NCBI GenBank assembly: GCA_965200525.1
Contig: OZ241368.1
Coordinates: 496,001-560,000, forward strand
DNA: 64,000 nucleotides
DNA from: JANNPJ01 sp965200525
Lineage (GTDB): Bacteria; Actinomycetota; Actinomycetes; Actinomycetales; Kineosporiaceae
Direction of reading: 5' to 3'
How positions within the stretch are numbered: position 1 is the first letter of the stretch; each line of letters starts with the position of its first letter. Positions 16,158-25,291 of this stretch are shown here, one piece after another. The notes under the pieces are model-generated. The model worked only from the letters and a program-made list of their open reading frames with translations. It did no database searches and had not been told where the DNA came from. A program made the translations under genes and the position numbers.

Positions 16158-17342
16158 ATGAAGGCAGTGACCTGGCAGGGCAAGCGCGACATCCGGGTCG
16201 AGACCGTCCCGGACCCGACGATTCTCGAGCCGACCGATGTGATCGTCAAGGTCACCTCCAGTGGGCTGTGCGGTTCGGATCTGCACCTGTACGAGGTGCT
16301 CGGCCCGTTCCTGGATGCCGGCGACATCCTCGGCCACGAGCCGATGGGCATCGTGGAGGAGGTGGGCTCCGAGGTCACCGAGGTCAAGCCGGGCGATCGG
16401 GTGGTCGTCCCGTTCAACATCTCCTGCGGAACCTGCTTCATGTGTACCGGCGGCCTGCAGTCGCAGTGCGAGACGACCCAGGTGCGCGATCGGGGCATGG
16501 GTGCGGCCCTGTTCGGCTACACCAAGCTCTACGGCCAGGTTCCGGGCGGGCAGGCCGAGTTCCTGCGGGTGCCGTTCGGCAACACTCTGCCGATCAAGGT
16601 TCCGCAGGGACCGCCCGACCAGCGTTTCCTGTTCCTGTCCGACGTGCTTCCCACCGCCTGGCAGGGCGTGCAGTACGCCGACGTGCCTGACGGCGGCAGC
16701 CTGGTGGTGCTGGGCCTGGGTCCGATCGGTGACATGGCCACCCGTATCGCCCTCCACCAGGGCGTGGAGCAGGTGATCGGGGTCGACCTGGTCCCCGAGC
16801 GCCTGGAACGGGCCCGCAAGAACGGCATCACCGTGCTGGACCTGAACGAGCACGGCAAGAACCTCGGCGACGTCATCCGCGATCTGACCAACGGGCGCGG
16901 AGCGGACGCGGTGATCGACGCGGTCGGCATGGAGGCGCACGGAGCGCCGGTGGCCAAGCTCGCCCACCAGGCGGTCGGCCTGCTGCCTGACGCCCTGGCC
17001 GAGAAGCTCATGCAGACGGTCGGAGTAGACCGGCTGGCGGCGTTCTACACGGCCATCGACGTGGTGCGCCGGGGCGGGACGATCTCCCTCCTGGGGGTAT
17101 ACGGCGGCATGGCCGACCCGCTGCCGATGCTGCAGATGTTCGACAAGCAGATCCAGGTCCGGATGGGCCAGGCCAACGTGTGGAACTGGGTCCCGGCCAT
17201 CCTGCCTCTGCTGGTCGACGGAGATCCGCTCGGCGTCGACGATTTCGCCACCCACATCCTGCCCCTGGCGCAGGCTCCGGCTGCCTACGAGATGTTCCAG
17301 AAGAAGCAGGACGGAGCGGTCAAGGTCGTGTTCCAGCCGTGA
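16158..17342 (+). CDS. Zinc-dependent alcohol dehydrogenase (MDR superfamily)
   Basis: This 394-residue MDR enzyme shows catalytic-zinc ligands Cys in SSGLCGSDLHLYE and His-Glu in GHEPMGIVEEVG. Structural-zinc cysteines are C-x2-C-x2-C-x7-C in CGTCFMCTGGLQSQC. The Rossmann motif is GLGPIGDMATRIA, with Asp in IGVDLVPERLERA favouring NAD. Length and the GGLQSQC segment resemble the glutathione-independent formaldehyde dehydrogenase/threonine dehydrogenase-like subgroup. It leads an operon with an SRPBCC protein and an SDR. The physiological alcohol is unknown. Confidence 0.92.
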   Translation: MKAVTWQGKRDIRVETVPDPTILEPTDVIVKVTSSGLCGSDLHLYEVLGPFLDAGDILGHEPMGIVEEVGSEVTEVKPGDRVVVPFNISCGTCFMCTGGLQSQCETTQVRDRGMGAALFGYTKLYGQVPGGQAEFLRVPFGNTLPIKVPQGPPDQRFLFLSDVLPTAWQGVQYADVPDGGSLVVLGLGPIGDMATRIALHQGVEQVIGVDLVPERLERARKNGITVLDLNEHGKNLGDVIRDLTNGRGADAVIDAVGMEAHGAPVAKLAHQAVGLLPDALAEKLMQTVGVDRLAAFYTAIDVVRRGGTISLLGVYGGMADPLPMLQMFDKQIQVRMGQANVWNWVPAILPLLVDGDPLGVDDFATHILPLAQAPAAYEMFQKKQDGAVKVVFQP

Positions 17343-17408
17343 GGCTCCCCAATCCGGCCGACCCGGCCACAGCTTGGCGCTCACATCAGAAATCAGAACG
17401 GAGAGCTC

Positions 17409-17906
17409 ATGATTGAGGTTCGCCGCACGACGTCGGCCACGCCGGTGCAGGTGTTCGCCGTCCTGTCCGACGGATGGCTGTTTCCCTCGTGGGTGGTGGG
17501 GGCCTCGCGGATGCGGGCCGTCGATTCGCACTGGCCCGCGGTCGGGGCCCAGTTGCACCACTCGTTCGGGGTGTGGCCGGCGGTGATCGACGACGACACG
17601 ACCGTGCTGACCAACGAGGCCCCCCACCGGCTCATCCTTCAGCCGAAAGGCTGGCCCCTGGGTGAGGCGACGGTGGACCTGCGCGTCGACGCCTGGGGCA
17701 GCGGCGCGATGCTGACCATCACCGAGGACGCGACCAAGGGCCCGGGTCTGTTGATCCCGAAACCGTTGCGGCAGGCCGCCATCGCGGTGCGCAACCGGGA
17801 GACTTTGCGGCGGCTCATTTTCCTGGCCGAAGGAAACGCCGGTCAGGATGCCACGAGCTCGAAGCCCGCGCGCCGCTCAGGGCCGCGAGCAGCAGATGTC
17901 GGCTGA
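17409..17906 (+). CDS. SRPBCC-family (polyketide cyclase/dehydrase-like) protein
   Basis: This 165-residue protein begins MIEVRRTTSATPVQVFAVLS, the START-like fold entry, with a typical WVVGASRMRAVD segment and a long C-terminal helix (LRQAAIAVRNRETLRRLIFL). Members bind hydrophobic ligands or act as cyclases. It sits 66 bases behind the alcohol dehydrogenase gene and overlaps the SDR gene by 11 bases. Co-transcription is therefore very likely. Confidence 0.85.
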   Translation: MIEVRRTTSATPVQVFAVLSDGWLFPSWVVGASRMRAVDSHWPAVGAQLHHSFGVWPAVIDDDTTVLTNEAPHRLILQPKGWPLGEATVDLRVDAWGSGAMLTITEDATKGPGLLIPKPLRQAAIAVRNRETLRRLIFLAEGNAGQDATSSKPARRSGPRAADVG

Positions 17907-18768
17907 GCCCGCCCCGGGCTTGCCGGTGGTGGTTCTCATCACCGGCGCCACCGGAGGGATCGGCCGGGCCGTGGCCCTGGCCTACGCTGGTCGAGGCGCC
18001 CACCTGGTCCTGACCTCCCGTTCGGGCGGTTTGCTGGAGGATCTGGTGACTGCCTGCACCGCGCGGGGCGCCCAGGCGGCCTCGGCCGTTGTGGACGTCA
18101 GTGACTCCGCGGCCGTGAGCGCAGCCGTCGATCTGGCCGTGGCGCGCTTCGGTCACCTCGACGTCGTGGTTCACACCGCTGCCAGCGTGGCCTACGGATC
18201 CCTGTCCGACGTGCCGGCGGCGGTGTGGGATCACGCCGTCGACGTCGGTGTGCGCGGGACGGCCAACGTGGCCCGGGCCGCCCTGGCCGTCTTCGAGCCG
18301 GCCGCCTCGGGCAGCCTGGTCGTCATCGGCTCCGTGCTGGGCCAGATGACGGCGCCCCGGATGGGCGCGTACGTCACCTCCAAGTGGGCCGTGCACGGGC
18401 TCGTACGGGTCCTGCAGCAGGAGGCCCGCCGAACGCCCGGGGTTCACGTCGCCCTGGTGACACCGGGCGGCATCGACACCCGCATCTACCGGCTGGCTGC
18501 CACCTATGTCGGCCACGCCGGGTCGCCGCCCCCGCCCGTGCTCAGCCCCGAGGCGGTCGCCCGCAGTGTGCTGCGGGTCGTGGATCACCGCCGAGGCGGC
18601 GCCAACGTCGGGCCGCTCAACCCGTTCATGCGCCTGGGATTCAGCCTGGCTCCGCGAGTGTTCGACGTACTGGTCGGGCCGTTGTTCGACCGATTGGCGC
18701 TGGCTCGCGAACCTCAGGCCCCGACCGAGGGAAACGTGTTCCGGTCCTCGGAGCAGGTCCAGGGCTGA
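17896..18768 (+). CDS. Short-chain dehydrogenase/reductase
   Basis: This 290-residue classical SDR has cofactor motif TGATGGIGRAVA, catalytic Ser in VVIGSVLGQM, and Tyr-Lys in GAYVTSKWAVHG. The extended C-terminus (NPFMRLGFSLAPRVFDVLVG) is hydrophobic and may associate with membrane. It starts inside the SRPBCC gene. Its last 128 bases are antisense to the 3' part of the glycosyltransferase frame at 18641-19921. The operon context suggests oxidation or reduction of a small alcohol or ketone with the upstream MDR enzyme. Confidence 0.9.
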   Translation: MSAEPAPGLPVVVLITGATGGIGRAVALAYAGRGAHLVLTSRSGGLLEDLVTACTARGAQAASAVVDVSDSAAVSAAVDLAVARFGHLDVVVHTAASVAYGSLSDVPAAVWDHAVDVGVRGTANVARAALAVFEPAASGSLVVIGSVLGQMTAPRMGAYVTSKWAVHGLVRVLQQEARRTPGVHVALVTPGGIDTRIYRLAATYVGHAGSPPPPVLSPEAVARSVLRVVDHRRGGANVGPLNPFMRLGFSLAPRVFDVLVGPLFDRLALAREPQAPTEGNVFRSSEQVQG

Positions 18769-19921
18769 ACGCCGAGGCGAGGGGCACCCGCACGAGGCCG
18801 GCGGCGACCACGCGCTCGGCCGGTCGTGCGAAGACGCCCGAGAGCACAACCGGGAGCTGGTGTACGGGCGGGCAGAGCAGGGTGTCCATCAGTTGCTCGT
18901 AACGGTCGATCATGGATCCGGCACCGAAGGTCTGCGCGTGCGCGCGGACCAGCCCGCGATCCAGGCCTCGGGCCGCTCTGATGGCCTCGGCCAGCGCGGC
19001 CACTCCGGCCTGCGCCGCGATCACGCCCCCGTGGGCGCCCACAACCTCACCGGCCGCGCCGCTGGGCAGGGCGGCCACGGGAGTTCCGCAGGCCATGGCC
19101 TCCACCAGCGCCAGGCCGAACGGCTCGGCCCAGATCGACGAGGACACGAAGACCTCACCCCGGCCCAGGTGGCGGGCCAACTGGACGTGGTCCAGGTGAC
19201 CGCGGTACACGACGTCCGGCCCCAGAAGCGGCTCGACGGCGTGACGGTAGTAGTCCTCGTCGGCAACCGGGCCGCTGAACTCCAGGCGCATCCCCGCTGC
19301 CCGGGCCGCCGCGATGGCCAGGTGCAGGCCCTTTTCCGGAGTGATCCGAGCCGACCACACGGCCAGACCCGGCTCTGGGCGTCGGTTCACCGGCCACCGC
19401 TCCACCCGGATCCCGTTCGGCACGCTCTCCACCCGCGGCAGGACACGGCTCCAGGACGCCGCGTTCACCTGCGAGACGGCCACGAAGGTGTGCCGCGGCC
19501 CCGGCCGCCAGTGAGGTTGGCCGATGACCGCATTGACCTTCGGCAGGGTCGGAGGCGTGTGCAGCACAGTGAGCACGGGCCGGTCGCCCAGCTGGGTGTA
19601 GGGCAGCGGGCTCAGGCTGTTGTTGAACACCAGGTCGAAGCCTCCCTGGTCGATACCGGCCAGGGCCCGCCGGACGGCGGAGTCGAGCACCCGGTCGCAA
19701 GCGTCCGCGCCGTCCTCGCGACGCACCCGCAGGTAGTCGAAGTCAGCCTCCAGGATCGCCTCGACCCGGGCCCGGCTGAGGCTGCCGGCCTTGGCGAACA
19801 GGGTGACGTCGTGCCCGCGGCGCACCAGTTCGTCGGCGACCAGCGCCGTGTGCGTCTCCATCCCACCGGCGAACGGTTCGGCGATCCGGTGGTGCAGGTG
19901 GGCGAGCATGGCGATCTTCAC
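18641..19921 (-). CDS. Glycosyltransferase family 4, with unusual C-terminal extension
   Basis: This 426-residue GT-B protein starts at GTG (MKIAMLAHLHHRIAEPFAGG). The acceptor half contains GGMETHTALVADELVRRGHD. The donor half contains ARITPEKGLHLAI and the nucleotide-sugar E-x7-E motif in SSSIWAEPFGLALVEAMACG. After about residue 355 (the family's usual end) the chain runs on with Pro/Arg-rich sequence that is antisense to the SDR gene. The original stop was probably lost. Likely role: transfer of a sugar to a cell-surface or small-molecule acceptor. Confidence 0.85.
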   Translation of the reverse strand: MKIAMLAHLHHRIAEPFAGGMETHTALVADELVRRGHDVTLFAKAGSLSRARVEAILEADFDYLRVRREDGADACDRVLDSAVRRALAGIDQGGFDLVFNNSLSPLPYTQLGDRPVLTVLHTPPTLPKVNAVIGQPHWRPGPRHTFVAVSQVNAASWSRVLPRVESVPNGIRVERWPVNRRPEPGLAVWSARITPEKGLHLAIAAARAAGMRLEFSGPVADEDYYRHAVEPLLGPDVVYRGHLDHVQLARHLGRGEVFVSSSIWAEPFGLALVEAMACGTPVAALPSGAAGEVVGAHGGVIAAQAGVAALAEAIRAARGLDRGLVRAHAQTFGAGSMIDRYEQLMDTLLCPPVHQLPVVLSGVFARPAERVVAAGLVRVPLASAFSPGPAPRTGTRFPRSGPEVREPAPIGRTTARPVRRTLAEPG

Positions 19922-19998
19922 TGCGGGACCTGCCTTTCTGACGAGAGCCGAAGTTGCTACCTTGCCCTGACCGACCGCCTCGGGGACAGGAACATCAC

Positions 19999-20409
19999 AT
20001 GAACACCCAGCCTCAGAACTCCGACCTGACCGCTGAGGAGCTCGAGTTTCTGCACGGCGCGGTGGAGCTGGCCCGCGCGGGCGAGGCCGAGCGCCTGGCC
20101 GCCCTGGTGGACGCGGGCCTGCCGGTCAACCTGACCAACGCGGCCGGCGACAGCCTGCTGATCCTGGCCGCCTACCACCAGCATCCAGGCACAGTGCAGG
20201 CTCTGCTGGATCGCGGCGCGGACACAGAGCGGGTGAACGACCGGGGCCAGACCGCCCTGGGCGCAGCTACCTTTCGCCAGTCCCCGGTGATCGTGCGCGC
20301 CCTGCTTCAGGCCGGGGCGGGCCCCACGACGGGCACGCCCTCGGCTGTCGAGATCGCGGCCTTCTTCAATCTCGCCGACATGGCAGCGTTGCTGAACGGT
20401 TCGCCCTGA
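19999..20409 (+). CDS. Ankyrin-repeat protein
   Basis: This 136-residue protein has three to four ankyrin units: LARAGEAERLAALVDAGLPV, AGDSLLILAAYHQHPGTVQA and RGQTALGAATFRQSPVIVRA. These mediate protein-protein contacts. It converges on the large catalase gene. In Pseudomonas aeruginosa the ankyrin protein AnkB is encoded next to KatB and supports its activity, so a partnership here is plausible but not shown. AnkB is membrane-anchored, whereas this copy has no signal peptide. Confidence 0.88.
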   Translation: MNTQPQNSDLTAEELEFLHGAVELARAGEAERLAALVDAGLPVNLTNAAGDSLLILAAYHQHPGTVQALLDRGADTERVNDRGQTALGAATFRQSPVIVRALLQAGAGPTTGTPSAVEIAAFFNLADMAALLNGSP

Positions 20410-20425
20410 CGGGCCACTCCGGAAC

Positions 20426-20470
20426 GGGTGAAGGGGTGCCCGAGGAGATCAGCTCGGGCAACCCTTCACC
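20426..20470. terminator. Bidirectional terminator between ankyrin and catalase genes
   Basis: GGGTGAAGGGGTGCCCGAG pairs with CTCGGGCAACCCTTCACC (one mismatched step in the middle) around an 8-base loop. Long, GC-rich and placed between convergent stops, it likely serves both genes. Confidence 0.82.
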
Positions 20471-20486
20471 TTGTGGTTCCAATCGC

Positions 20487-22616
20487 TTAGAGCGACGGCG
20501 CCACCATGGAGGTCATGACGTCAGCCGCGCGCTCCCAGGCCCGGTGCAGGCCCAGCGCGCTCACCAATTGTGCCGTGTACTCCTTGTTGACCCCGGTGCC
20601 GACCAGCACGCCGGGTCCGTCCTCGGGAATACCGGCGGCGCCCAGGATGGCCGCACCATCGCCCCACGCACCTACGGCCTTGCAGTGCCGGTAGGCCTCC
20701 TGCAGCAACAGCACCAGCTTGATGTCGTTGGTCGGGCTCGTGCCTGCGGCCACCACCAGCGCGTCGAACTCGATCGAGCGGGCGGTCAGGAGCGTGCGTT
20801 CCACGATCTCGCTGCGCCGGCCCTTGGCCAGGACTCCTCCGACCGGGGCGATCACGTGCAGCGTGGCCCCCAGCTTCTCCAGGGACGTACGCAGCTTCGC
20901 GATCGAGGCCAGATCGCTGCCGGCGTCGGCGACGACGCCGATCTTGCGTCCGGCGATGGGGCCGGGCACGGCGGTGATCTGGGAGAGAGCGGGTGAGACC
21001 TGTCCCTCCTCGACCGGGGTGCCGGCCGGGGCGGGCAGGCCCAGGCCCGCGGCGACCTGGGCGCACAGGTCGGTGTCGACGTTGGCCAGCACCTGCAGCT
21101 GGCGTTCCTTGATGGCCTGCTCGTAGACCTTGCCCAGCTCGAAGGTGAATGCCTCGACGATGTGGGCCTGCTCCAGCAGGCTGAGGCTGCGGTAGAACAT
21201 CGCCGGCTGGGTGAAGTGATCGGCGAACGAGACCGGGTTGGCCCGCACTGCCGCGCCCTCGATCGGGCGCGCGGTCTGGACGTAGCCGCCCGCGTCGGCG
21301 GCCGCCTCGTACGGCTGGTCGCCGTCGATGCCGTTGGGCTTGTAGGGCGTGACCCCGGTGTGCACCGCGCTCTGGTGCATGCCGTCGCGCAGCATGTCGT
21401 TGACCGGGGCGTGGGGGCGGTTGATCGGCAGCTGAGCAAAGTTCGGCCCGCCCAGGCGGGTGAGCTGCGTGTCCAGGTAGGAGAACAGCCGCGCCTGCAT
21501 CAGCGGGTCATTGGTGACCTCGATGCCGGGCACCAGGTGGCCGGTGTGGAAGGCGACCTGCTCGGTCTCGGCGAAGTAGTTCGTCGGGTTGCGGTCCAGG
21601 GTCAACTTGCCCACCAGCTGCACCGGAGCGAGCTCCTCGGGGACGAGCTTGGTCGGGTCTAGCAGGTCGATGCCCTCGAAGGTGTCGCTGCCGTCGTCGG
21701 GCATCACCTGCAGGCCCAGCTCGTACTCGAAGACGGCGCCGTTCTCGATGCCGTCGGCCAGGTCGCGGCGGTGGAAGTCGGGGTCGATTCCGGCCGCGAT
21801 CTGGGCTTCCTCCCAGACCAGGGAGTGCACCCCGGCCACCGGCTTCCAGTGGAACTTCACCAGGCTGCTGTCGCCGTCGGCGTTGACCAGCCGGAAGGTG
21901 TGGACGCCGAAGCCTTCCATCGTGCGGTACGAGCGCGGGATGCCCCGGTCGCTCATGTTCCAGAACACGTGGTGGGTGGCCTCGGTGTGCAGGGACACGA
22001 AGTCCCAGAACGTGTCGTGAGCCGACTGCGCCTGCGGGATCTCCCGATCCGGGTGCGGCTTGCCCGCGTGGATGATGTCGGGGAACTTGATGCCGTCCTG
22101 GATGAAGAACACCGGCATGTTGTTGCCCACCAGGTCGAACGTGCCTTCCTCGGTGTAAAACTTCACCGCGAAGCCCCGGGTGTCACGCACCGTGTCGGCC
22201 GAACCCCGTGAGCCCAGCACCGTGGAGAACCGCACGAACACGGGCGTCTGCTGCCCGGCCTGCAGGAACCCCGCCTTGGTCACGGATGCGGCGCTGCCGT
22301 ACGACTCGAAGACGCCGTGAGCTGCCGCTCCGCGTGCGTGCACCACCCGCTCGGGGATCCGCTCGTGGTCGAAGTGAGTGATCTTCTCCCGCAGGTGGAA
22401 GTCCTCCAGCAGGGTCGGGCCCCGCTCCCCCGCCTTGAGCGAGTGATCGGTGTCCGGGAGCCGTAGACCCTGCGACGTGGTCAGGAAGTCGCCGCTCTGG
22501 GCCCTCACCTCCGGCTGTGGCTGCGACTCGGGCTGCGCCGGTGTGGATGCGGCAGTCGCCCCCGTCGGACCGACAGGGGCCGGAGAGGACTGATCAGGCT
22601 TGCGACGTGCGGCCAC
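20487..22616 (-). CDS. katE: Large-subunit monofunctional catalase (HPII type)
   Basis: This 709-residue protein has the long N-terminal arm and C-terminal flavodoxin/DJ-1-like domain of clade 2 catalases. Distal His is in RVVHARGAAAHGVFE and distal Asn in LVGNNMPVFF. The heme-proximal Tyr is in the LFSYLDTQLTRLG region (RxxxY). The C-terminal domain (about 560-709: RKIGVVADAGSDLASIAKL) resembles PfpI but its role in the family is structural. It decomposes H2O2 in the cytoplasm. The GTG start is supported by ggag seven bases upstream. Partners: convergent ankyrin gene, upstream whiB. Confidence 0.95.
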   Translation of the reverse strand: MAARRKPDQSSPAPVGPTGATAASTPAQPESQPQPEVRAQSGDFLTTSQGLRLPDTDHSLKAGERGPTLLEDFHLREKITHFDHERIPERVVHARGAAAHGVFESYGSAASVTKAGFLQAGQQTPVFVRFSTVLGSRGSADTVRDTRGFAVKFYTEEGTFDLVGNNMPVFFIQDGIKFPDIIHAGKPHPDREIPQAQSAHDTFWDFVSLHTEATHHVFWNMSDRGIPRSYRTMEGFGVHTFRLVNADGDSSLVKFHWKPVAGVHSLVWEEAQIAAGIDPDFHRRDLADGIENGAVFEYELGLQVMPDDGSDTFEGIDLLDPTKLVPEELAPVQLVGKLTLDRNPTNYFAETEQVAFHTGHLVPGIEVTNDPLMQARLFSYLDTQLTRLGGPNFAQLPINRPHAPVNDMLRDGMHQSAVHTGVTPYKPNGIDGDQPYEAAADAGGYVQTARPIEGAAVRANPVSFADHFTQPAMFYRSLSLLEQAHIVEAFTFELGKVYEQAIKERQLQVLANVDTDLCAQVAAGLGLPAPAGTPVEEGQVSPALSQITAVPGPIAGRKIGVVADAGSDLASIAKLRTSLEKLGATLHVIAPVGGVLAKGRRSEIVERTLLTARSIEFDALVVAAGTSPTNDIKLVLLLQEAYRHCKAVGAWGDGAAILGAAGIPEDGPGVLVGTGVNKEYTAQLVSALGLHRAWERAADVMTSMVAPSL

Positions 22617-22811
22617 GAATACTCCAGATGCTGGGTGGAACAGAACGTTGCGAGATCACACCCGTCCTGACGATCATGCAATTTCAGAAGGCCATGGGGT
22701 GCTCTCACCCGCACGACAATGGTTTCTTGGGATCACATCTGCGCCCATACCGACCAGCAGACCGTAGGCCCGCCTGAAGGCCAGCTAGGGCGCCGGCCGG
22801 CTTGGCGAACC

Positions 22812-23141
22812 TCAGGCCGAGGAAGCCGTCCGGAGCGGGACCGCGACCTCGCCGCGCTCATCCGGGCGCGAGTTCACCAGGAGGGCGAGGCGCTCGTCCT
22901 CGGTCAACCCGCCCCACACGCCATAGGGCTCGCGGACGACCAGACTGTGCCGGCGGCACTGCTCGACGACCGGGCACGAAGCACAGACCGCCACGGCCCG
23001 CGCGTCCCGATCGCGCCGCGCCGGGCCGCGCTCATGATCGGGGTGAAAGAACAACCGGGGATCAGCCTCACGGCAAGATCCCTCCTGCTGCCAGTCCCAC
23101 ACGTCGGCGATGGGTCCGGGAAGACGCGACAGTTCGGCCAT
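22812..23141 (-). CDS. WhiB-family iron-sulfur regulator
   Basis: This 109-residue protein has the four cluster cysteines: C in EGSCREADPRLFF, then C-x2-C-x5-C in VCASCPVVEQCRRH, and the GVWGG turn in EPYGVWGGLTEDE. WhiB proteins hold a 4Fe-4S cluster, respond to O2, NO or redox state, and often bind sigma factor region 4. The basic DNA-contacting tail is short here. It lies 195 bases upstream of katE on the same strand, so a redox-regulatory link is possible. The intergenic space 22617-22811 shows no other gene. Confidence 0.93.
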   Translation of the reverse strand: MAELSRLPGPIADVWDWQQEGSCREADPRLFFHPDHERGPARRDRDARAVAVCASCPVVEQCRRHSLVVREPYGVWGGLTEDERLALLVNSRPDERGEVAVPLRTASSA

Positions 23142-23315
23142 GGCAAACTCCAGGTGCGCTCAGCGATGGAGGGCCGGCACCTGGCTTGGCCGAGTCCTAC
23201 GTTCCGCACACTACACCGCGCCAGAGGTTGTTCAACGCCTACCCAGGAGTTTCCTCAGGGCTCCGTCCCCGCGCGTGGCCCCGGCCAGGTGATGAGCGCA
23301 GCGAAGCACTACCCA

Positions 23316-24320
23316 TCACCCTTCGTGCAGTCGCGACTTCTCGACCTCGGCCTGCTCGTCCTCGTCCAGCTTGCGGGTGTCACGCAGCTCGATGTACGGC
23401 TCGGCCCCCTCGGGCAGGCCGTCCGCCTCGGCCCGGGCGCGTTCGAGCTCGGCGTTGAACTCCGCGCCCAGCAACAGGGCCAGGTTCGAGATCCACACCC
23501 AGACCAGGAAGATGATGATGCCCGCCATCGTGCCGTAGGTCTTGCTGTAGTTGCTGAAGTTGGCCACGTAGAGGGCGAAGCCGGCCGAGGCGATCACCCA
23601 GAGCAGGACACCCAGCACCCCACCCGGGCTGACCCACCGAAAACCCTGCTTGGCGTTGGGCGAGGCCCAGTACAGGATGGCCACCATCACCGTCATGAGC
23701 ACGAGCAGCACGGGCCACTTGGCGATGCTCCAGACCGTGACCGCGGCCGAGCCGAGGCCGAGCAGGTCTCCGGCCTGTTGAGCCAGCGGGCCGGTGAACA
23801 CCACGATCACCGCAGCCAGGAGCATGAGGATCAGCAGAACGATCGTGGTGGCCAGACGGGTCGGGATGGTCTTCCAGATCGGACGCCCCTCCGGGACGTC
23901 GTAGACCCGGTTCGAGGCCCGCATGAACGCGGCGACGTAGCCCGAAGCCGACCAGATACCAGTCACCAGGCCCAGAATCAGGGCAATACCGGCCGACTGG
24001 TGGCTGCTCTGAAGGTTGTTGATCAGGCTGACGATCTGGCTGTGGGCCGAACCCTTGGGAATGACCGGTCCCAGGTTGGCGATCAGCTTCTCCGTGGTGC
24101 TGGCCCCCAGGAAGCCGATCAGCGACAACAGCACCACGGCCGCGGGAAAGATCGCCTGTACCGAGTAGTAGGTCAGGGCCGCAGCCGTGTCCGAAAGTTC
24201 GTCGTCGGAGAACTCCTTCATCGCCCCGCGCAGCACCTTCACCCAGGAGCGTTTCGGCAGCTGGGTCGGGGACTGGGCGGGGTCCTCCACCGGAGTGCCG
24301 TCGTGCGTCTTCTCAGCCAT
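23316..24320 (-). CDS. YihY/BrkB-family membrane protein
   Basis: About 334 residues with six predicted transmembrane helices, from LTYYSVQAIFPAAVVLLSLIG to AGIIIFLVWVWISNLALLLG. The family motif segments SDTAAALTYYS and LGAEFNAELERARAE are present. YihY proteins (UPF0761) are widespread inner-membrane proteins without confirmed function; the old assignment as RNase BN is wrong. Start M at 24320 (MAEKTHDG); an ATG nine bases earlier is equally possible. The charged C-terminal tail is cytoplasmic. Confidence 0.9.
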   Translation of the reverse strand: MAEKTHDGTPVEDPAQSPTQLPKRSWVKVLRGAMKEFSDDELSDTAAALTYYSVQAIFPAAVVLLSLIGFLGASTTEKLIANLGPVIPKGSAHSQIVSLINNLQSSHQSAGIALILGLVTGIWSASGYVAAFMRASNRVYDVPEGRPIWKTIPTRLATTIVLLILMLLAAVIVVFTGPLAQQAGDLLGLGSAAVTVWSIAKWPVLLVLMTVMVAILYWASPNAKQGFRWVSPGGVLGVLLWVIASAGFALYVANFSNYSKTYGTMAGIIIFLVWVWISNLALLLGAEFNAELERARAEADGLPEGAEPYIELRDTRKLDEDEQAEVEKSRLHEG

Positions 24321-24419
24321 GACAGGCACCGTGGCACGGTTGGCGCCGCCAGGACATTCGAGACGTCACCCTCAGGGGCAGAGGATCTTTCGACGATGGC
24401 GGCCGAGCGGCCGCAGCCG

Positions 24420-25199
24420 TCAGGGAAACTCCAGAACGAGCCGCTCCAGCAGTGAGCCGAGGCCCCCCACGGCGCGCGGAGTGCGTCGCCCGCTGGTCCG
24501 CACCCAGACATCGGTGGCAGTGGCGACCGGCCACCCACGCGCTCGCAGCGCCCCGAGCAGAGCCGCGTCCTCGCCCGGCACCGCGTCCGGCCAGCCACCC
24601 ACGTCGAGGAAGGCGTCCGCGCGCACGGCGAGGTTGGCTCCGTAGACGTGCTCGTGGCGATCGAGCTTCAGGCCGGCCGAGATGATGGCCTGGTAGGCCT
24701 GCCGGGCCGCCGGGGAGGCCCGGTCCCAGTCGTGCACGTGCACGAGACCGGCGACAGCGGCTGCCCCCAGGTTCATGTGCCGGCGCAGGTCCTGGACCCA
24801 GGTCGGCGGCACGACGGTGTCCGCGTCGGTGGACAGCAGCCAGGTCTGCTCCCGGGCCAGGCCCAGGGCGGCCATCGCGGCCAGCGCGGCCCGGGCGCCG
24901 GCGTCCCGGGCGCCGGCGACGTTGGGCGAGTCGTCGGCGAGCACCAGGGATGGGGCGCCCTCGAGGTTTCGACGGGCGACGAGTTCGGTGCGGTCCGAGC
25001 ACCGGTGGGCCACAAGGACGATCATGGTTGGCGCGCCGGCGCCGGTCAGGGCCGCCCGAACGGACCGCAGGCAACCGCCCAGCAGGTCTTCCTCGTTGTG
25101 TGCGGGGATCACGACGGCGAACGCCGGCTTCGCGGGCGGGACCTGTGTCACGAGGGCATCTTCACCCGGGTGGCGACGGTCGGCCCACCGAGAGTCCAT
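24420..25199 (-). CDS. Family 2 glycosyltransferase
   Basis: 259 residues, GT-A fold: N-terminal FAVVIPAHNEEDLLGGCLRS, the metal-binding DAD in LLSTDADTVVPPTWV, and the acceptor-side segment GGWPDAVPGEDAALLGALRA containing the ED catalytic motif. There is no transmembrane anchor. A GTG at 25151 (VTQVPPAKPAF) is an alternative start that would remove 16 unconserved residues. It probably transfers a sugar to a lipid or secondary metabolite; the operon context gives no substrate. It is divergent from the PPOX-fold gene. Confidence 0.85.
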   Translation of the reverse strand: MDSRWADRRHPGEDALVTQVPPAKPAFAVVIPAHNEEDLLGGCLRSVRAALTGAGAPTMIVLVAHRCSDRTELVARRNLEGAPSLVLADDSPNVAGARDAGARAALAAMAALGLAREQTWLLSTDADTVVPPTWVQDLRRHMNLGAAAVAGLVHVHDWDRASPAARQAYQAIISAGLKLDRHEHVYGANLAVRADAFLDVGGWPDAVPGEDAALLGALRARGWPVATATDVWVRTSGRRTPRAVGGLGSLLERLVLEFP

Positions 25200-25291
25200 G
25201 CCTCACGCAGACGAGTGATCGACGAGCCGTCGCCGCGGTGCGATGCCAGCATCGGGCCGGTACGGCACCACCAACCCGGGAGGCACTGAAG

